In this document: in pieces, positions 35,753 through 44,479 of the stretch
How positions within the stretch are numbered: the first letter of the stretch is position 1
Layout: each line of letters opens with the position of its first letter
Assembly (NCBI RefSeq): GCF_030323145.1
Contig: NZ_CP100470.1
Location: 806,001-870,000, forward strand
Length of the DNA: 64,000 bases
Source of the DNA: Mesorhizobium sp. C432A
GTDB taxonomy: Bacteria > Pseudomonadota > Alphaproteobacteria > Rhizobiales > Rhizobiaceae
Direction: 5' to 3'
The notes under the pieces: model-generated
Database searches by the model: none
What the model saw: the letters and a program-made list of their open reading frames with translations, nothing else
Told to the model about the DNA's origin: nothing
Translations under genes and position numbers: made by a program

Positions 35753-37293
35753 CAGGTGGCCCCGTTCGAGCCGACGCGGCGCAATTGCGCGAGCGGCGGC
35801 CATGGGTTTTGAGCCTCGGCGGCTGAGCCGCGACGCGGGTTGAGATACTCGCCGCCTTTGGCAACGATATCCTCGACGCTTCGTATCTCGGCCTCGTAGC
35901 CGCCCAGCCGGACATAGTCGTCGCGACGCAGCGTGAATTCGATCGGCGCCACCAGTGCCGGGGTCGGGACATAACCGAACGCGCCTTCCGGCACGCGCAT
36001 GACGTCGACCATCAGCGTGATGCCGCCGCCCGGCCAGACATAGACCGGCGCGCCGCCAACGGTAACATAGGTCTTCAAGCCCTGCACCGAGCGGGTGAGA
36101 TTGACCGGGTTTTCGGTGACGCCGGCGCGCAGCGAACCGCCGGCGCCGCCGATGAACAGCACGGTGCAGAGCGCCGGCTCGCAATTGTCCTCGATCAGGC
36201 CGACCGATTTCTGCAGCCGCTCGGGGAACGGTTTTTCAACCGGCTTCAACTCGTCGTCGAGTTCGTAATAGGCGAACTGCTCGCCGGTGGTCGACACCAT
36301 CAGCAGCGACAGGCCGGGGCGGGCGCCCTTCTTGGCGTTCCATCCGCCGAGGATCGACAGCGGGTCGGAAATCGAGGTGCCGCCCCAGCCAAGGCCGGGC
36401 TCGGAGACCTTGAAATAGCGGCCCGGCGTCGAGCGGCGGCCGATGATCTTGATGCCGGTGTCCTGCCAGCCCAGCACCTTGCCGGCCTGATGCTCGGAGA
36501 CAACGCCGGTGATATGGTCGTCGACCACCACCACCTCGTCGACTAGGCCGCGCCATTGCGTGGCGAACATGCCGATCGTGGCCGAGCCGCAGCCGACCCG
36601 CATACGGTGTTCCTGCTTGCCGTCGATGACAGGTGGTTTGCCGGCTTCGACGATGATGGTGGCGCCGCCATCGATGGTCAGTTCGACCGGCTTGCGATTG
36701 CACAGACTGAGCATCGCGTCACAGGTTGCCCGGCCTTCGGCCTTGGAGCCGCCGGTCAGATGATGCACGCCGCCCAGCGACAGCATCTGCGAGCCATACT
36801 CGCCTGTCGTGACGTGGCCGATCGGCTCGCCTTGCGCGCGCACGATTGCCGTTTCGGGACCGAGATGGCGGTCGGTGTCGATCTTCACCTTGACGCCGCA
36901 GTACGAAAAAATGCCTTCGGTGACCACGGTCACCAGATCGACGCCCTCGACCTCCTGGCTGACGATGAAGGGGGCCGGCTTGTAGTCGGGATAGGTGGTG
37001 CCGGCGCCGATCGCAGTGACGAAGCGGCGGCCGGTGTTGACCAGTTCGCCGTCCCATTGCTCGCCCTCGGCGGTGAAGGGCACGACCGCGGCGCCACTCT
37101 CTGCCGCATGGTCGAGGATGGTCAGCGGGTCCATACGCACGATGCGGCCACCGACATTGCCGTAGCGGTCGCAGGCGCCGGTGCGGCCATCGGCGATGTA
37201 GCACATCACCGGACAGGCATCGCAGCGGATCTTTTCCGCCACCAGCTTTTCGCCGGGATCGTGGGTTTCAAAGCGTTCGGCAAGCTCGCTCAT
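35752..37293 (-). CDS. 6-hydroxynicotinate reductase-like iron-sulfur flavoprotein
   Basis: 513 residues. Begins with a cysteine cluster C24-x2-C27-x3-C31-x9-C41 (CDACPVMCYI, then GACDRYGN), suited to a 4Fe-4S cluster, then GRIVRMDPLTILDHA. Long Gly-rich segments (HITGVVSEHQAGKVLGW, GWGGTSISDP, PVYVWPGGGITLMVDVMRVPEGAFGYVPTPALVAPIE) match proteins annotated 6-hydroxynicotinate reductase, known biochemically from Eubacterium barkeri, where it reduces the pyridone ring to a lactam. It overlaps the hydroxylase gene (ATGA) and UPF0280 (TGATG). True substrate unknown. Confidence 0.8.
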   Translation of the reverse strand: MSELAERFETHDPGEKLVAEKIRCDACPVMCYIADGRTGACDRYGNVGGRIVRMDPLTILDHAAESGAAVVPFTAEGEQWDGELVNTGRRFVTAIGAGTTYPDYKPAPFIVSQEVEGVDLVTVVTEGIFSYCGVKVKIDTDRHLGPETAIVRAQGEPIGHVTTGEYGSQMLSLGGVHHLTGGSKAEGRATCDAMLSLCNRKPVELTIDGGATIIVEAGKPPVIDGKQEHRMRVGCGSATIGMFATQWRGLVDEVVVVDDHITGVVSEHQAGKVLGWQDTGIKIIGRRSTPGRYFKVSEPGLGWGGTSISDPLSILGGWNAKKGARPGLSLLMVSTTGEQFAYYELDDELKPVEKPFPERLQKSVGLIEDNCEPALCTVLFIGGAGGSLRAGVTENPVNLTRSVQGLKTYVTVGGAPVYVWPGGGITLMVDVMRVPEGAFGYVPTPALVAPIEFTLRRDDYVRLGGYEAEIRSVEDIVAKGGEYLNPRRGSAAEAQNPWPPLAQLRRVGSNGAT

Positions 37294-40268
37294 CGGCGTG
37301 CCTCCTTGTCGCGGATGCCATCTTTTTCGCGGATGGCGGCGCGGATGCGCGTCGGCGTCGCCGGAACCTTGGTGATGAGAAGGCCGGTTGCGTGGCGGAT
37401 GGCATTGAGGATGGCGGGTGCGGTCGGGATCAGCACATGCTCGCCCAGGCCCTTGGCGCCGAACGGCCCCTCGGGATCGGGAACCTCGATCAATATGTGC
37501 TCGATCTCAGGCACGTCGCCGATGGTCGGAATGAGATAGTCGTGCAGATTCTCGGTGCGGCCGGGGATGTATTCCTCCATCAGCGCCATGCCGATGCCTT
37601 GCGCGATGCCGCCCTCGATCTGGCCTTCGACCAGCAGCGGGTTGATAGCCTTGCCGACATCGTGCGCGGCGGTGATTTTCAAGAGCTTCACCGTGCCGAG
37701 CTTGAGATCGACTTCGAGTTCGGCGATCTGCGCGCCATAGCCATAGACGGCGTAAGGCTTGCCCTGGCCCTTGGCATCGAGCGGCAGCGTCGGCGGATCG
37801 TAGGTCTCCTCGGCGCGGAAGACGAAACCGCCCGCATCGACATCGAGGGCGGGGAGATCGATGCGCCGAGTGGCTTCGCCCTCGCGAATGACGATCACCG
37901 GACCGTCCAATTGCAGGGCAGCTTTCTCCGAGACATTGGCAAAACGCAGGATCTTTTCGCGCAAGGCGCGGCCGGCTTTTTCGGCCGCCTTGCCGGTGAC
38001 AAAAGTCTGGCGCGAGGCCGATGTTTTGCCGGCATCGGGGCTGATCGCGGTGTCGGCGCTTCTCAGCTTGAATTTTTCCAGCGGCAGGCCGAGTGCGTCG
38101 GCGCAGATCTGGGCGATGACGGTGTTGGAGCCCTGGCCGATATCGACGGCGCCCTGATGCAGGATGACCTCCCCCTCTGGCGAGATACCGACCCTTATGG
38201 TCGACGGATTGGGCAGCGAGGTGTTGCCGCAGCCATACCAGCAGGACGCGATGCCGACGCCGCGCTTTTTGCTCGTATTGGCATTGTTGAATGTATCTGC
38301 GTCGGCCGTCGCGCGAGCCCAATGCGGCCGCAAGGAGTCGAGGCACTCGAATATGCCGACGCCCGACTCCAGTCGCTGTCCGGTAACCGTTTCGGATCCG
38401 TTCCGAAGGCAGTTCTTCAGCCGAAAATCGAGCCGGTCCATGCCAAGCTTGCCGGCGAGCTCATCATAGAGCGTCTCCTGCATGATCGTCGCCTGCGGCA
38501 CGCCGAAGCCACGGAAGGCGCCGGAAATCGGCCCGTGGGTGTGGATGGCGCGGCCTTCGGCGCGGTAGTTCGGCGTCGCATAGGGACCGGAGGCATGCAC
38601 CGGCACGCGGTTGGCGACGGTCGGGCCCCAGCTGGCATAGGCGCCGGTGTTGAAATCGCCTGTGAAGACCATGCCGGTGACATGGCCCTCGGCATCTACG
38701 CCGATGGTCGCCTTCATCTCGGCGGGATGTCGCTTGGTGGTCGACATCATGGATTCGTTGCGGGTGTAGGCCAGTGCTGCCGGCCGGCCGGTCTTCAGCG
38801 CCACAAGGCCGATGAGCGGCTGCAGTGAAACGTCCAGTTTCGAGCCGAAGCCGCCGCCGGTCGCGGTCGGCACGATGCGCACCTTGTCGACGGCAAGACC
38901 GAGCACCTTCGCCGTTTCGTCGCGATCCATGTAGGGGGCCTGGGTGCAGGCGACGACGACCAGCGTGTCGCCGTCCATGTAGGCATGGCCGGCTTCCGGC
39001 TCGATATAGGCGTGCTCGACATAGGAGGTGTCGATGGCACCGGACACTGTGAAGGCAGCCTCGCCAAGCGCCGCCTCGGGGTCGCCGCGCTCGACAAAGC
39101 CCTTGGTCAACAAATTGGCCGGGCGGTTCGCGTGGATGAGCGCCGCCCCTTCTGCCTGCGCGTCGCCGGGCTGCAGAAAATGCGGCAGCTCGGTCCAGCG
39201 GACCGGGAAATCCTGGAGGTCGAGATCGAGCATGGCCTCGCGCTCGCCGGCGACCAGCGCCACTGCCTCGCCGCGCAGCCGCGCAAAGCCTTCGGCCAGC
39301 GCCGGCTGGTCGGCAAACGGACCGATGACGCCGAAACAGTTTTTTCCCGGAATGTCGGCGGCGGTGAAGACGCCGACGATGCCGGGATGCGACTTCACCC
39401 AGCCCTCCAGGTCGCCGAAGGCGAAGCCGGCATGATAATGCGGCGAGCGGACCACCAGCACGGCCAGCGCATCGGCGGGAAAGGCATCGGCGCCGAATTT
39501 TTCAGCGCCGGTGACTTTTGGCACGCCGTCGAGCCGGACCGGGGAGGCGCCTACAGCATTCCCTGTGGTTGGCATTCTACGTTCAAAGTTGAATTCCAAC
39601 GAATGACGTTGGCGCTGCCCCTCACCCTTACCCTCTCCCCGTGAAGAACGGGGAGAGGGGAGCGTCGGCGCTGGAGCACTTCCCTTCTCCCCGTCACTAT
39701 ACGGGGTGAAGGTGCCGGCAGGCGGATGAGGGGCAGCGCCGTCGGTCGACGTCTCGAACCGTCCCGCATCCATCACTGCCGCAATGATCTTTCTGTAGCC
39801 GGTGCAACGGCACAGGATGCCACCCAGCGCATCCTGCACCTCGGTCTCGGTCGGATTCGGTGTGCCATCCAGCAGCGCCGTTGCCGCGACCAGCAGCGCC
39901 GGCGTGCAGATGCCGCATTGCGCGGCGCCATGTGCCAGGAAGGACGCCTGCAGCGCCGAGAGAAGGCCATCGGCGAGGCCTTCGACGGTCGTTACGGACG
40001 TCCCGGCTGCGGAGGCCGCCGGCATCAGGCAGGCGCAGACGGCGTCGCCGTCGACCAGCACCGTGCAGGCGCCGCAATCGCCGGCATCGCAGCCGACTTT
40101 GGTGCCGGTCAGCTGCAATTCATCGCGCAACACCTGCGACAGCCGGCGCAACGGCGGCACATTGACCGAGACGGCGCCGCCATTGACCGCGAAGACGATG
40201 TCTACGCGCTCGGGGCCGAAACCCGGCACGAGATCAGGCAGGGCTTCAATCATCTCGGAGTGGCTCAT
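37290..40268 (-). CDS. Fused 2Fe-2S / molybdopterin-binding subunit of a xanthine-dehydrogenase-family hydroxylase
   Basis: 992 residues from ATG 40268 (ATGA overlap with the FAD-subunit gene). Residues 1-165 carry two 2Fe-2S clusters: C60, C65, C68, C80, and CGIC with CRCTGY. Residues 220-992 are the CoxL/XdhB molybdopterin part: GGGFGSKLDVSLQ, SGAFRGFGVPQ, GQGSNTVIAQICADALG and catalytic Glu about E943 in GAKGLGEH. Residues about 177-219 form a low-complexity linker entirely encoded by a 130-base repeat. Such enzymes hydroxylate N-heterocycles with water. The next gene is a 6-hydroxynicotinate-reductase homologue, so the substrate is probably a pyridine-like acid (inference). Confidence 0.9.
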   Translation of the reverse strand: MSHSEMIEALPDLVPGFGPERVDIVFAVNGGAVSVNVPPLRRLSQVLRDELQLTGTKVGCDAGDCGACTVLVDGDAVCACLMPAASAAGTSVTTVEGLADGLLSALQASFLAHGAAQCGICTPALLVAATALLDGTPNPTETEVQDALGGILCRCTGYRKIIAAVMDAGRFETSTDGAAPHPPAGTFTPYSDGEKGSAPAPTLPSPRSSRGEGKGEGQRQRHSLEFNFERRMPTTGNAVGASPVRLDGVPKVTGAEKFGADAFPADALAVLVVRSPHYHAGFAFGDLEGWVKSHPGIVGVFTAADIPGKNCFGVIGPFADQPALAEGFARLRGEAVALVAGEREAMLDLDLQDFPVRWTELPHFLQPGDAQAEGAALIHANRPANLLTKGFVERGDPEAALGEAAFTVSGAIDTSYVEHAYIEPEAGHAYMDGDTLVVVACTQAPYMDRDETAKVLGLAVDKVRIVPTATGGGFGSKLDVSLQPLIGLVALKTGRPAALAYTRNESMMSTTKRHPAEMKATIGVDAEGHVTGMVFTGDFNTGAYASWGPTVANRVPVHASGPYATPNYRAEGRAIHTHGPISGAFRGFGVPQATIMQETLYDELAGKLGMDRLDFRLKNCLRNGSETVTGQRLESGVGIFECLDSLRPHWARATADADTFNNANTSKKRGVGIASCWYGCGNTSLPNPSTIRVGISPEGEVILHQGAVDIGQGSNTVIAQICADALGLPLEKFKLRSADTAISPDAGKTSASRQTFVTGKAAEKAGRALREKILRFANVSEKAALQLDGPVIVIREGEATRRIDLPALDVDAGGFVFRAEETYDPPTLPLDAKGQGKPYAVYGYGAQIAELEVDLKLGTVKLLKITAAHDVGKAINPLLVEGQIEGGIAQGIGMALMEEYIPGRTENLHDYLIPTIGDVPEIEHILIEVPDPEGPFGAKGLGEHVLIPTAPAILNAIRHATGLLITKVPATPTRIRAAIREKDGIRDKEARR
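39611..39740. repeat. Mosaic repeat family D inside the hydroxylase coding sequence
   Basis: Terminal inverted repeats GGCGCTGCCCCTCA (39611-39624) and TGAGGGGCAGCGCC (39727-39740) enclose two internal dyads, CTCCCCGT-ACGGGGAG near 39635-39656 and CTCCCCGT-ACGGGG near 39687-39706. In the coding frame it reads as a Pro/Ser/Arg/Gly linker containing LPSPRSSRGEG. Confidence 0.88.
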
Positions 40269-41128
40269 GCCGCCACCATGCTGTTGTCGTTCGTCAGCCC
40301 GCAAGCCCCCAGCACGGCGCGGGCGACAAGCTCGCGCGCTGCGTCGAGCCGGTATTCGGCGCTGCCGCGCACGTCGGCAATCGGCGAGAGCTCGGCCATC
40401 GGCGCGGACAGGAGCGCATCGGCGAGTGCCGGGCGGACAGGCTTGCCCACCAGCACGGCTTCGACAGCGGCGAGCCGCTTGGCCACGGCCGAGCAGGACC
40501 CGACCGCGACAGCGGCTTCCATGACGATGCCAGCCTCGGCAACGAGGCGCGCCGCCACCATGGCGATGGAGATGACGAGGTAGCGCCGCGCACCGAGCTT
40601 GACGAAGGCCGACGTGCCGGCGGCCCTGGGCTTCGGCACCCGGATGGCGGTGACCAGCTCGCCCGGTAGCAGCGCGGTGCGGCGGTTGCCGAGAATGAAC
40701 TCCTGCAGCGGCAGATTACGCGTCGCGGCTGCAGAGCGCAGCTCGACCTCGGCGTCCAGCACCAGCAGTCCCGGAACGCCATCGGCGGCAGGCGAAGCAT
40801 TGCAGAGATTGCCGGCGATCGAGGCGACATTCTGGATCTGCAGGGAGCCCACTTCGCGCGCGGCCTGCTTCAGCGCATCGAAAGCCGCCGGCAATGGATG
40901 GCGGACAAGGTCGGTCCAGGTGGTGCGGGCGCCCAAAACCCAATGGGTTTCGGTCTCGGCAATGCCGCGCAGCGAGACCAGGCCGTTAATATCGAGAACA
41001 TTGTCGCGGAACGGTTTGGCGCCCTGCGCCGGATAGAAATCGGTGCCGCCGGCAAGCACGCGCCAGGCGCCCTCGCCCAGCAGAGCGAGCGCCTCGTCGA
41101 GCGTGGCGGGTTTCGCGTAACGGATCAC
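40265..41128 (-). CDS. FAD-binding subunit of xanthine-dehydrogenase-family hydroxylase (CoxM-like)
   Basis: 287 residues from GTG 41128 (VIRYAKPATLDEALALLGEGAWRVLAGGTDFYP), with GGAAGG upstream; no ATG fits. FAD contacts AGGTDFYPAQG and ASIAGNLCNASPAADGVPGLLVLDAEVEL are clear, as is the CO-dehydrogenase flavoprotein C-terminal domain. It passes electrons from the 2Fe-2S clusters to the acceptor. First gene of the six-gene operon that runs to marR; operator-like motif 96 bases upstream. Confidence 0.92.
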   Translation of the reverse strand: MIRYAKPATLDEALALLGEGAWRVLAGGTDFYPAQGAKPFRDNVLDINGLVSLRGIAETETHWVLGARTTWTDLVRHPLPAAFDALKQAAREVGSLQIQNVASIAGNLCNASPAADGVPGLLVLDAEVELRSAAATRNLPLQEFILGNRRTALLPGELVTAIRVPKPRAAGTSAFVKLGARRYLVISIAMVAARLVAEAGIVMEAAVAVGSCSAVAKRLAAVEAVLVGKPVRPALADALLSAPMAELSPIADVRGSAEYRLDAARELVARAVLGACGLTNDNSMVAA

Positions 41129-41213
41129 GCTTTGCCTTCCAAAAAAATAGGCCTTCCCATTGGGACCTTCAAAAGGTGGGGTCTTCCCGAACCCCGCCAA
41201 TGTCTGATCAGGC

Positions 41214-41239
41214 CAAATTCATTCGTATGCAAATGATAT
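41214..41239 (-). promoter_or_regulatory. Shared operator motif, copy 2 (upstream of hydroxylase operon)
   Basis: Starts CAAATTCATTC and continues with core GTATGCAAATGATAT (41225-41239); 22 of 26 bases match the site at 26837. Contains an imperfect dyad CATTCGTATGCAAATG. It is 86-111 bases upstream of the GTG at 41128, the same placement as copy 1 relative to hyuA. Confidence 0.65.
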
Positions 41240-41316
41240 CAAGCTGGCGGAAATTGTCAAAGCCGGAGTTTAAGGGAACCCGGCCGCCATGCATTTGTTA
41301 CGTCCGCGCACGATCC

Positions 41317-41408
41317 CCAAAAATCGGAATCGATTTTCGGAAAGGATCCTGCGCAAGTAAAGTGCTACAACGTCCTTTGCGCGTCCGAAGGGGACGCGCG
41401 GCGCTGTA
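41317..41408. repeat. Rhizobial intergenic repeat family E (two hairpins)
   Basis: First hairpin: CCAAAAATCG with CGATTTTCGG (41317-41340). Second: GCGCGTCC (41379-41386) with GGACGCGC (41392-41399) flanked by GCTACAACG and CGGCGCTGTAG. I recognise the GCTACAGCGTCCTTTGCGCG-type module as common in rhizobial intergenic regions. Confidence 0.7.
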
Positions 41409-41512
41409 GGAGGTTGACGCAGGCGGCCATCCGGTCGAGTTTCTGCATCCGGTCGCATCAGCGGCGTATTTCACTCGATCCCCCGTTCGAGACGTAGAAG
41501 AGGAGAGGCGCC

Positions 41513-42127
41513 ATGGCCGACGAAGCGCTTGTTGTCATCGACCTGCAAAACGACTTCTGCCCCGGCGGCGCACTGGCGGTTGCCGGCGGCGACGAAATCG
41601 TGCCGCTGGTCAACGATCTGATCCGGCATGCCGAGCATGTCGTGCTGACGCAGGACTGGCACCCGGCCGGACATTCGAGCTTTGCCTCCAGCCATCCGGG
41701 TGCCCAGCCCTTCAGCGCAATCGAGATGCCCTATGGGCCGCAGACTCTGTGGCCCGACCATTGCATCCAGGGCAGCCTCGGTTCGGACTTTCACTCGGGG
41801 CTCGCCTGGACCAAGGCCGAGTTGGTGATCCGCAAGGGATTTCGCCCTGATATCGACAGCTACTCCGCCTTCTTCGAAAACGACCACAAGACGCCGACCG
41901 GGCTCGCCGGCTACCTCAAGGAGCGCGGCATCGGCACCGTGACCCTGGTTGGCCTGGCGACCGACTTCTGCGTCGCCTTCTCGGCCCTCGACGCGGTCGA
42001 GCAAGGCTTCAAGACGACGGTGCGGCTCGACGCCTGCCGCGGCATCGATCTCAACGGTTCGGTCGAGGCGATGCTGAAGCGGATGCGCGATGCCGGGGTG
42101 AAGCTCGAATACCCGATCTCGGAGTGA
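41513..42127 (+). CDS. pncA: Nicotinamidase / pyrazinamidase
   Basis: 204 residues. Hydrolyses nicotinamide to nicotinate and ammonia (NAD salvage). The catalytic Asp is D10 in VVIDLQNDFCPGGAL, the metal site is QDWHPAGH, the catalytic Lys lies in VIRKGF, and the nucleophilic Cys in GLATDFCVAFSALDA. GGAGAGG precedes the ATG. Followed after seven bases by an antiporter gene. Its product nicotinate is a plausible but unproven substrate for the divergent hydroxylase/reductase operon; pncB lies at 50.3 kb. Confidence 0.95.
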   Translation: MADEALVVIDLQNDFCPGGALAVAGGDEIVPLVNDLIRHAEHVVLTQDWHPAGHSSFASSHPGAQPFSAIEMPYGPQTLWPDHCIQGSLGSDFHSGLAWTKAELVIRKGFRPDIDSYSAFFENDHKTPTGLAGYLKERGIGTVTLVGLATDFCVAFSALDAVEQGFKTTVRLDACRGIDLNGSVEAMLKRMRDAGVKLEYPISE

Positions 42128-42134
42128 CTGGATC

Positions 42135-43580
42135 GTGAGGCATCGAGGGGGCTGCACACGGTTGGGGAAGGCTTTCGCGGCAGGTGTACTCGCTTCCGCT
42201 GCGTCTCCGCAAATGGCCTTCGCGGCCGAGGCCCGCGGCCTGCCCGATGCTGCCATGTCGCTGTGGTGGGCGCTGCCTTTCGCCGGCCTGCTGCTCTCGA
42301 TCGCCACCGGACCGCTGCTGTTCCACCATGTCTGGGAGCATCATTACGGCAAGATCGCCGCCGGCTGGGGAGCGCTGGCGGTCATCCCGCTGATGGTTGC
42401 ATTCGGCGTTCCGGTAGCCGGTGAAGCCGTGCTGCACACGCTGCTCACCGAATACATGTCCTTCATTATCCTGCTGTTCGCGCTCTACACCATTTCGGGC
42501 GGCATCCTTGTCGCCGGCAACATCCATGGCACGCCGCTGGTCAATGCCGGGCTGCTGCTCGTCGGGGCGATGCTGGCCTCGGTGATCGGCACCACCGGCG
42601 CCTCGATGATCCTGATCCGGCCGATGCTGCGCGCCAACGACAACCGGCAGTTCAACGCCCATGTCGTCATCTTCTTCATCTTCCTGGTGTCTAACATCGG
42701 CGGCTCGTTGACGCCCTTGGGCGACCCGCCATTGTTCGTCGGCTTCCTGCGCGGCGTCGACTTCTTCTGGACGTCGGCGAACCTCTGGCTCGAGACGCTG
42801 TTTACCGGCGGCCTGGTGCTGCTTGTCTTCCTGGCCATCGACATCATGCTGCATCGCCGTGAAGGCGGCGCGCCGAAGATCAAGGATCCGACTCCGGATA
42901 CGAAGGTGCGCCTTCGCGGCCTGGCCAATCTGCCGTTGCTGGCCGGCGTCATTGCCGCGATCCTGCTTTCAGCTGCCTGGAAGCCGGGCGTGACTTTCTC
43001 CATCCTCGGCGTCGGCCTCGAACTGCAGAACCTGGTGCGCGATGCCATCGTCCTGGCGCTCGCCGGGCTGTCGCTTGTCGTTTCCCTCAAGAGCCATCGC
43101 GAGGCCAACGGCTTCACCTGGGGCCCGATCGCGGAGGTGGCAAAACTGTTTGCCGGCATCTTCATCTGCATCGTGCCGGTCATTGCCATCCTTCGCGCCG
43201 GCCATGACGGCGCGCTGGCGCCGCTGGTGGCGCTGGTGACGTCACCCACCGGCCAGCCCAATGATCTCGCCTATTTCTGGCTGACCGGCGGGCTGTCGTC
43301 CTTCCTCGACAATGCGCCGACCTATCTGGTGTTTTTCGAACTCGCAGGCGGCGACGCGCGGCACCTGATGACGGAGGCGGCCTCGACGCTGGCCGCGATC
43401 TCGGCCGGCGCGGTGTTCATGGGCGCCAACACCTATATCGGCAATGCACCCAACTTCATGGTCTACGCCATTGCCCGACACCGCGGTGTGAAGATGCCGG
43501 GCTTCTTCGGCTACATGGCGTGGTCGGGCCTGGTGCTGATCCCGATATTTCTGATTACAGGTTTTGTCTTCTTTGCGTGA
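42135..43580 (+). CDS. Sodium:proton antiporter family membrane protein (NhaD-like)
   Basis: 481 residues, GTG start seven bases after pncA. An N-terminal signal-like segment (AFAAGVLASAASPQMAFAAE) precedes about 12 membrane helices. NhaD/citrate-transporter superfamily blocks: LVSNIGGSLTPLGDPPLFVGFLRGVDFFW and the distal SSFLDNAPTYLVFFELAGGD, with conserved Asp/Asn/Thr in re-entrant loops, plus GANTYIGNAPNFMVYAIAR. Probably exchanges Na+ or Li+ for H+; an organic-anion role is less likely. Transcribed with pncA. Confidence 0.82.
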   Translation: MRHRGGCTRLGKAFAAGVLASAASPQMAFAAEARGLPDAAMSLWWALPFAGLLLSIATGPLLFHHVWEHHYGKIAAGWGALAVIPLMVAFGVPVAGEAVLHTLLTEYMSFIILLFALYTISGGILVAGNIHGTPLVNAGLLLVGAMLASVIGTTGASMILIRPMLRANDNRQFNAHVVIFFIFLVSNIGGSLTPLGDPPLFVGFLRGVDFFWTSANLWLETLFTGGLVLLVFLAIDIMLHRREGGAPKIKDPTPDTKVRLRGLANLPLLAGVIAAILLSAAWKPGVTFSILGVGLELQNLVRDAIVLALAGLSLVVSLKSHREANGFTWGPIAEVAKLFAGIFICIVPVIAILRAGHDGALAPLVALVTSPTGQPNDLAYFWLTGGLSSFLDNAPTYLVFFELAGGDARHLMTEAASTLAAISAGAVFMGANTYIGNAPNFMVYAIARHRGVKMPGFFGYMAWSGLVLIPIFLITGFVFFA

Positions 43581-43598
43581 TGCGAAGGGCGCTGGGCC

Positions 43599-43740
43599 CT
43601 TACCTACCCCGTGTGGGGAGGTCGGACCGAAGGTCCGGGTGGGGGTCGGTGCCGCCCCCACCCGGCTGCTTCGCAGCCACTTGTCGGGGCGAGCCACGGG
43701 TCTCGCCCGTCCTTCGGACCCCCACAAGGGGGAGGGTAAT
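43599..43740. repeat. Mosaic repeat family C, copy 1
   Basis: Starts TTACCTACCCCGTGTGGGGA and ends CCCCACAAGGGGGAGGGTAA, with internal dyads (GGACC/GGTCC; CGGGTGGGGG/CCCCCACCCG; GGCTGCTTCGCAGCC; CGAGCCACGGGTCTCG). It fills the space between the antiporter stop and the livF stop. Related to 47043-47197. Confidence 0.85.
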
Positions 43741-43741
43741 C

Positions 43742-44479
43742 TTAGCCGACGCCCACATATCGGCGCACCGCCGACGGATCGGCGCGAAGCTGTTCGACAT
43801 CCACCGTCTCGCGGTTACGGCCGTTTTCGATGAAGCAGACGCGGTCGGCGACGGACAGCACGGCGTCGACGCGCTGTTCGACCAGAATGGTGGAGACACC
43901 TAGCTCACGCAGCTTCACCACCGTCTCGCGGATCTTGGCGATCATCGACGGCATCAGCCCCTCCGTCGGCTCGTCTAGCAACAGCACCTGCGGCTCAAGG
44001 CAAAGCGCACGGGCCATGGCCAGCATCTGCTGCTCGCCGCCGGACAAAGTGCCGGAGCGCTGGCGCAGCCGCTGGCGCAGCAGCGGGAAGAGATCGAGCA
44101 CGCTTTCGCGCGTCGCTCTGCCCTTGCCGCGCGCCATCAGACCGATCTCGATGTTTTCCGCCACCGTCATCTCGGCGAACAGCCGCCTGCCTTGCGGTAC
44201 ATAGGCGACGCCGGCCTTGGGCACCTCATGCGCCGGCAGGCCGGTCAACTCCTTGCCGGCGAGCCGGATCGAGCCGGCGCTCGACGGAACCAGCCCCATG
44301 ATTGCTTTCAGCGCCGTCGTCTTGCCGGCGCCGTTGCGACCGAACAGGCACAGCACCTCGCCCTTGTTGAGCACGAGATCAAGCTCGTAGAGCACCTGGA
44401 CCTCGCCATAGAAGCAATCGAGCCTGGAGATGGTCAACGCTTCAGTCTCGTGGGCCTCAGTCTTGGGGGCTTCGCTCAT
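43742..44479 (-). CDS. Branched-chain amino-acid/amide-type ABC transporter ATPase (LivF-like)
   Basis: 245 residues. Walker A FGRNGAGKTT, signature LSGGEQQMLAMARALCLEP, Walker B VLLLDEPTEGLMPSM. LivF-type start DLVLNKGEVLCLFG and PQGRRLFAEMTVAENI are present. Overlaps livG by ATGA; last gene of the minus-strand operon. Confidence 0.92.
   Translation of the reverse strand: MSEAPKTEAHETEALTISRLDCFYGEVQVLYELDLVLNKGEVLCLFGRNGAGKTTALKAIMGLVPSSAGSIRLAGKELTGLPAHEVPKAGVAYVPQGRRLFAEMTVAENIEIGLMARGKGRATRESVLDLFPLLRQRLRQRSGTLSGGEQQMLAMARALCLEPQVLLLDEPTEGLMPSMIAKIRETVVKLRELGVSTILVEQRVDAVLSVADRVCFIENGRNRETVDVEQLRADPSAVRRYVGVG

Larger units (their letters stand above)
41129..41512. other. Intergenic region between hydroxylase operon and pncA
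   Basis: 384 bases without a gene. It contains, in order, a short ACCTT/AAGGT hairpin near 41165, the shared operator motif at 41214-41239, a repeat with two hairpins at 41317-41408, and the leader of pncA. Open frames here are short and inconsistent with neighbouring codon use. Confidence 0.6.

Noticed and set aside
37392..38828. 478-codon plus-strand open frame
   Set aside because: Antisense to the molybdopterin domain of the hydroxylase, whose motifs are complete.
35752..41128. Assigning the operon firmly to nicotinate degradation
   Set aside because: Motif similarity to 6-hydroxynicotinate reductase and nearby pncA are suggestive only; pncA and pncB are ordinary NAD-salvage genes and no other known nicotinate-pathway gene is visible here.
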